Positions 59,562 to 64,000 of a stretch of DNA of 64,000 nt are shown piece after piece (within the stretch, counting starts at the first letter, position 1; each line of letters begins with the position of its first letter). The notes under the pieces were generated by a model. It did no database searches and had not been told where the DNA came from. It was given only the letters and a program-made list of their open reading frames with translations. A program made the position numbers and the translations under genes. Source of the stretch: Dictyophora rubrovolvata (taxonomy: Eukaryota > Basidiomycota > Agaricomycetes > Phallales > Phallaceae); assembly GCA_029959195.1 (NCBI GenBank), contig CP114127.1:434001-498000 (forward strand), written 5' to 3'.

Positions 59562-61883
59562 ATGTCGTCATTCTTCTCAACGCACGCCGGCCTTTTAAGG
59601 ACAGTTGACCAAGTCGCAACGCCTTTATTCGACTCGTCTAGTCTCAGAGAAGATGAAAAGGGAGTACGGAAATATGACTATATCATTATAGGAGGTATTT
59701 ACGTACCCTCATATTCGTTTCCTTTGGACCACTTCCATAATAATTCCTTTATGCATAGGCGGGACAGCGGGATGCGTCCTTGCACGACGTCTAAGTGAAA
59801 ATCCAAATATTTCGGTTCTTCTCCTCGAAAGAGGCGACGCATCCGTCCCATGGCTAACAACAGTTCCCCTGATCTCAACGATGCGGACATTTGACAACAG
59901 CGGGGTCCCCTACGTCGACAAGTGGTTTGGAACCTGGGAAGAAGGGACTGCGTACGATAAGAGTGTGGATTATAGCAAGCTTCCTTCTATTAATCCTTCT
60001 TCGTATTCGCATATGATAACGCCTTCGACTGGGACGACACGCGCATCGCGTCAAATCCCCCTTTTGGCGGGAAAGGCACTCGGCGGGACGACAAAGATCA
60101 ATTCACAACTTTATACACGTCCTTTTGCTGGCGAATTGAATTCTTGGGCTGCTTCTTGCAGTGATCCCTCGTGGAACTATGAGAATATGAAAGAGTTGAT
60201 GAAAAGGAGCGAGAATAATATTGCTGCAAGTGCGGCTGAAAGGGAATACAGAGGCCAGGAAGGTACGATTTTTTACCTGTTGACATAGTGGAGGTTGTAA
60301 TTTTGGCTTGTTAGGACCCTGGGTGACCCGGAAATACAATAGATTTTACTTCAAAAGCGATAAAGGGTGCGTCTTAATCCTTCAATGAGGTCTTGCTAGA
60401 CATTTCTCATTCCAAATAACATCTTAGCGTCGTCAATGCCTGCGAGGCAATTGGGATTCCACACGTTACTCAATCCAACCATCCAAGCGGACCAGCTGTT
60501 GGATTATTCGACGTCGAGCGAACAATGGACAAGCATGGGAGGAGGATAACCACGTTCGAGGCATTTTTGCCCGTCGATATTTTGCGAAAACGGAGGTCGA
60601 GGTTGACTGTATGTACAGGCGTTGTGGCTAGTTCCGTTGATATTCGCAGCGAACAAGGCGGGTTGAGTGCTAGGGGTGTGTTTTTGGAACCTGCGTTGGG
60701 AAAGAAGGCAAAGGCGAAGAAGTATTACGTTGCTGCCAGATGCGAAGTTATACTTTGTAGCGGTGCGACAGCCTCTCCGCAGCTTTTGATGTTAAGGTAT
60801 GTACTTGAGTACACCCTAGCCTCCGGCTCATGAAGCTCTCTAACAGTGGAATTGGACCTAAGAAACATCTTGAACAAATGAAAATACCAGTCGTCAAGGA
60901 TCTTCCAGGTGTGGGTGCTCATCTAGTAAGTATTTCAATCTTTTGTATTAAAAAAAAGAACAGGACTAAAATCCGTATCTTTCAATAGCAAGACCACGCC
61001 TCCACATGCCTAGTCTACTCCGCGCCTATTCAAGACTCCCTCCTTGTCCTTCAAAAAAAGCCTTTGAAAGCATTAACTGAAGCGTTGAAATACCTATTTT
61101 TCAAAACTGGTATTTTTTTATTCCCCATTCCGCAACTTCTCTTGTTCACAAGGTCTGCACTACTGCATGACCAGGAAGGAGCGATACAAGTCCAAGCTGA
61201 CGCCGGCGCCTCGCAATTGGACGTGCGTATACCAGAAAACGTACCTGATATCGAACTGCAGTCTCTAGCGCTCTTAGCTCCCTTTTTCTGTCCTCCCGTT
61301 CCGAAAAACAAAGGGTGCAATACCATTCATTGTCTCGGCCTGCAACCACACTCGCTCGGCTCCGTAACGCTCTCTTCGCGCAACCCGCACGATCGCCCGA
61401 AATGCACATTAGGCCTATTTACACACCCAGATGACCTAGTTGTCATGCGGAAAGCTGTCAAATTGGGATTGAAGATCGCTAAGACTATGAAAGAACAGGG
61501 TTATGACATCGACCCACTTTGGATTCCTCGCAGCGAGAACGACGAAGATTTGGATGAGTTTATTAGGTTTGAGCCGAGGTCGAATTTTCACCTTTCGTCG
61601 ACTTGTAGGATGGCGCCTGAATTTCCGATTCTGAATGAGGATAACGTTAATGGTGAAACTTCTGTTTTCAAACTGGTGGTTGTTGGTCTTCGCTAATTAG
61701 GCTTTAACAGCGGCAGGCAAAACGCCGGGCGTGGTGGATTCACAACTTCAAGTATATGGAATCAAAGGGCTTAGAATTGCCGATGCCAGTATTTTTCCTA
61801 CTATACCCGCTTGTCATTTACAAGCCTCCGTAGTTCTCGTTGCGGAGAAGTGCGCAGAAATCATTAAAGCTACTTGGGTATAG
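59562..61883 (+). CDS. GMC oxidoreductase, copy 2
   Basis: Seven exons with the same intron positions as copy 1 at 53200. The start is MSSFFSTHAGLLRTVDQ, followed by the FAD site YDYIIIGGGTAGCVLARRL. The central part has RQIPLLAGKALGGTTKINSQ, QSNHPSGPAVGLFDVERTMD and SGIGPKKHLEQMKIP. Active-site regions are NFHLSSTCRMAP and GLRIADASIFPTIPACHLQASV, with both catalytic histidine positions kept. All introns are GT-AG, including the fourth (ttaag|gtatgt) that is altered in copy 1. It is an FAD-dependent alcohol or sugar oxidoreductase of unknown substrate. It is a tandem duplicate of copy 1 with a FunK1 gene lying between, and both are related to the relic at 14640-15030. Confidence 0.87.
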
Positions 61884-62546
61884 GCTAATATTTAGGTCTG
61901 GCTTGTTCTGAGTGTTATTTAATTTGCAATATATCATTATTTATACGAACACGCGTATTTAAACAACACTCAGATTAATATGTAGCTGTCTCATTACCAG
62001 CAAAAGCAGTCCTTGTCATTCAGTACGAGTGTAAAATTGAAACGTCGTGTCTTTTATGAATAAACCACTGGCCTAAACTGACTGATTTTGACATATTCTC
62101 ATGATAAATATACTTATATATGTAGATGGTGATAGTGCGTGCAATAGGTTTTATATTGTGTACATGACTCCGACCATTCATAACCGTATCTGTAATCGAT
62201 AAACCAAAGCCTTCAAGCGTATAAACTCATTTGGATTTTTGCGATATAAAGCTTAACACTTGTATGTAGATGGACAAAAGTCTATATTGCTCAACGTTCG
62301 AATTTCCGTGATATTAGTTTACTCGACCTTTCGGAATAAGGCAAATAAATTCCAGGTAACTGGGACAAGTGTTACACTTGAGCGATCACACAAAGTACTT
62401 AACATAAATGATCCTATTATTAATATATAACGCGTGTCTTAATTGAGATTTTGATGAATTTCTCTTTAGAACGTCTGCCCATTCCCGCTTATCTCAAATT
62501 CTGGGCCCAGATCAGCGGTCATATAAACATCTGAAAGCACGAGGAT
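61884..62546. other. Convergent intergenic, no gene seen
   Basis: AT-rich 3' flanks of GMC copy 2 and of the minus-strand gene that follows. Confidence 0.5.
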
Positions 62547-63737
62547 TTACACACCAATTGGGCATACAGCAGACGCGTACATCACAAGATCAATATCTTT
62601 GATGATGTCTTTGTCTCCTTTGCTACTGCTGTGACGAAGTCCCAAGAAGGAACGATTCGGACTCTCAAGCATTGAATGTGGCAAAATAAAATCTTCCCAC
62701 GACTCTACAATCTGTTCAATTTGGGACTTACGTTTGTCGTGCTCTTTTTTATCTGTCTCTTCGGTCGGACAGAAACACGCTAGACCCATTGCTAGGCCAA
62801 ATTCTCGGAAGGGCAGTCGTCCGCCAAGAGGGTTTTCCGTCTTGTTAAAATAATTGACGTGGAATAGTGTATCTATATGGGCCATATTTAAGCCGGTAAA
62901 GCTGAGATATCACCATAATTACCCACCGACATCTTCCAAATAGCTGGCCTTCAATAGTTTGGCCCAGTTTTCGTTCTTGAGATCGGCGAAATAATGGGCA
63001 ATCCATAGGCCCATGCCGAGGTCAAGCGGATCCTTATGGCGAGACCTCCGAGGGACATGGTTCTCAACGATTATTTTCAAATCATTAATCTCTTTAGAGA
63101 GGATATTGGGATCCTGTCTATTGGCTTCCTGGAGCAAAGAGTACGCGAGATAGCCTTGCGCAGCGTCCATATTACCCTCATTAGACACAAGAACATCCGT
63201 TAGATCTGTATTCATTTTCCATACGATCCTTGGGCAAGGTCTTCTCTCAGTATAGACCACGAACTTGGGATGAACAGACTGCACGAGCTCGATGCCGAGA
63301 TCGTTATAAACCGCTTTATTCGTGACTTTTGAAAGTCTGTTGAGGGCGAACATCCATACTGTCAGGTAGTGATAATATTGTCCATCGCTATCCATACCGC
63401 TGGCCGCAATTTTTCCAATACGTAGCCCACCCCGAAGAGGATGTTGTTCGTTCGATCCAGGAAGACGCCTCGTTTGATCCCGCGTTGCACCCAAGACATC
63501 ATGTACGACTTGGACGAGGCGTTCAGCCAGGACAAGATATCTTGAATCTCGAGTTACGTGGTACAACGAAATGAAATTGCAAACAGCGAAAGCGTCTGTC
63601 CAGAGATACCGGCCATTGTGGCCGTGTGGGTTGGGAGGAAAGGCGTAACTGGTAAGCGCCGTGATGTCTTTCTCAAAGTTGCCATAGACTCGCTTCATGG
63701 CCTCAATGGCCTTTGGAAGATGCTTGTTGGATGTCAT
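62547..63737 (-). CDS. Unknown conserved protein, possible six-hairpin (alpha/alpha) barrel
   Basis: Two exons close in phase (62927-63737 and 62547-62872, 54-nt intron gtgggt...atatag), giving 378 aa. No signal peptide or membrane span. Helical, aromatic-rich segments recur in a regular way: GRYLWTDAFAVCNFISLYHVT, YLVLAERLVQVVHDVLG, DGQYYHYLTVWMFALNRLS, NMDAAQGYLAYSLLQEA and LDLGMGLWIAHYFADL, with LGGRLPFREFGLAMGLAC in the second exon. This spacing suggests the six-hairpin glycosidase-like fold, but I do not recognise a specific family, so no reaction is proposed. The start at 63737 is the first ATG. It is convergent with GMC copy 2. Confidence 0.7.
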
Positions 63738-64000
63738 GGTCGAATGATCTAGGATTGTTTTCTTTATTTCCTTTCGTCAGTTGAGTCTGCGGGATAACCT
63801 TCATCATCTTAGATAATCTGACGTCACCTACATAGTATCGTCCTAGACTATGTTGGTGAGACCTCTCGCTCACTCAAAGTCCTTTTTTGTTTATTTTCAG
63901 GTCATCTGTGAATATTGCTTGTCGCGTGAAAACAGGCCGCGATAGTACAGTAACACGGCTCAGCTCGAATTGAATGGTGTGAAGAGGAAATCAAACCGAG
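63738..64000. other. Upstream region to the end of the window
   Basis: Promoter side of the unknown gene at 62547-63737; no further feature identified. Confidence 0.5.

Noticed and set aside
1-64000. tRNA, rRNA and CRISPR features
   Set aside because: None could be recognised by eye on either strand; a dedicated covariance-model scan would be needed to exclude a tRNA in the intergenic regions.

Overview
The window looks like a contig from a filamentous basidiomycete, most likely an Agaricomycete. The evidence is short GT-AG introns (mostly 50-75 nt) in almost every gene, fungal-type (FunK1) protein kinases, Ure2p-type glutathione transferases, GMC oxidoreductases, LTR relics whose ends read TGTCACG...ACA, and single-copy fungal genes such as ERG5 and ATP14. 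All gene models were spliced by hand; where exon phases close exactly this is stated. No tRNA, rRNA or CRISPR array was recognised. Layout: 93-1636 carries a SIKE/FGFR1OP2-like coiled-coil (STRIPAK) gene. 2659-4879 is a 2.2-kb fold-back repeat that recurs inverted at 45776-47994. 5500-9247 is an accessory patch: two LTR relics in opposite orientation, a FunK1 kinase cut off by one of them, and a 0.2-kb repeat. 9990-17150 holds two near-identical GST genes flanking an F-box gene and a relic of a GMC oxidoreductase. From 17780 to 39647 the content is mostly conserved housekeeping and signalling: TSC2 (tuberin), a secreted lactonohydrolase, an Msb2-type signalling mucin, a head-to-head pair of F1Fo-ATP-synthase genes (ATP14 and the IF1 inhibitor), a FunK1 N-terminal-only gene, and ERG5 (CYP61). 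40520-42586 has two lineage-specific unknowns with a 134-bp palindromic insertion between them, and 43067-45292 is eIF2D (TMA64). The right third is accessory again: the second 2.2-kb repeat, an intron-rich sugar transporter with an in-frame stop, two GMC oxidoreductases bracketing an intact FunK1 kinase, and an unrecognised conserved hydrolase-like gene. Three themes stand out. First, a 41-kb block of mostly core genes is bounded by near-identical inverted repeats and could invert. Second, the same few accessory families (FunK1, GMC, GST, and the 40.5-kb unknown) recur as intact copies, truncated copies and relics on both flanks. Third, the FunK1 proteins carry in front of the kinase a region with the three hallmarks of a PD-(D/E)XK nuclease fold (PD, ELK, QxxxY); similar but altered versions appear in the N-terminal-only gene and perhaps in the 41.5-kb unknown. 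The two mitochondrial ATP-synthase genes share a 275-bp divergent promoter with a nested palindrome near its centre.
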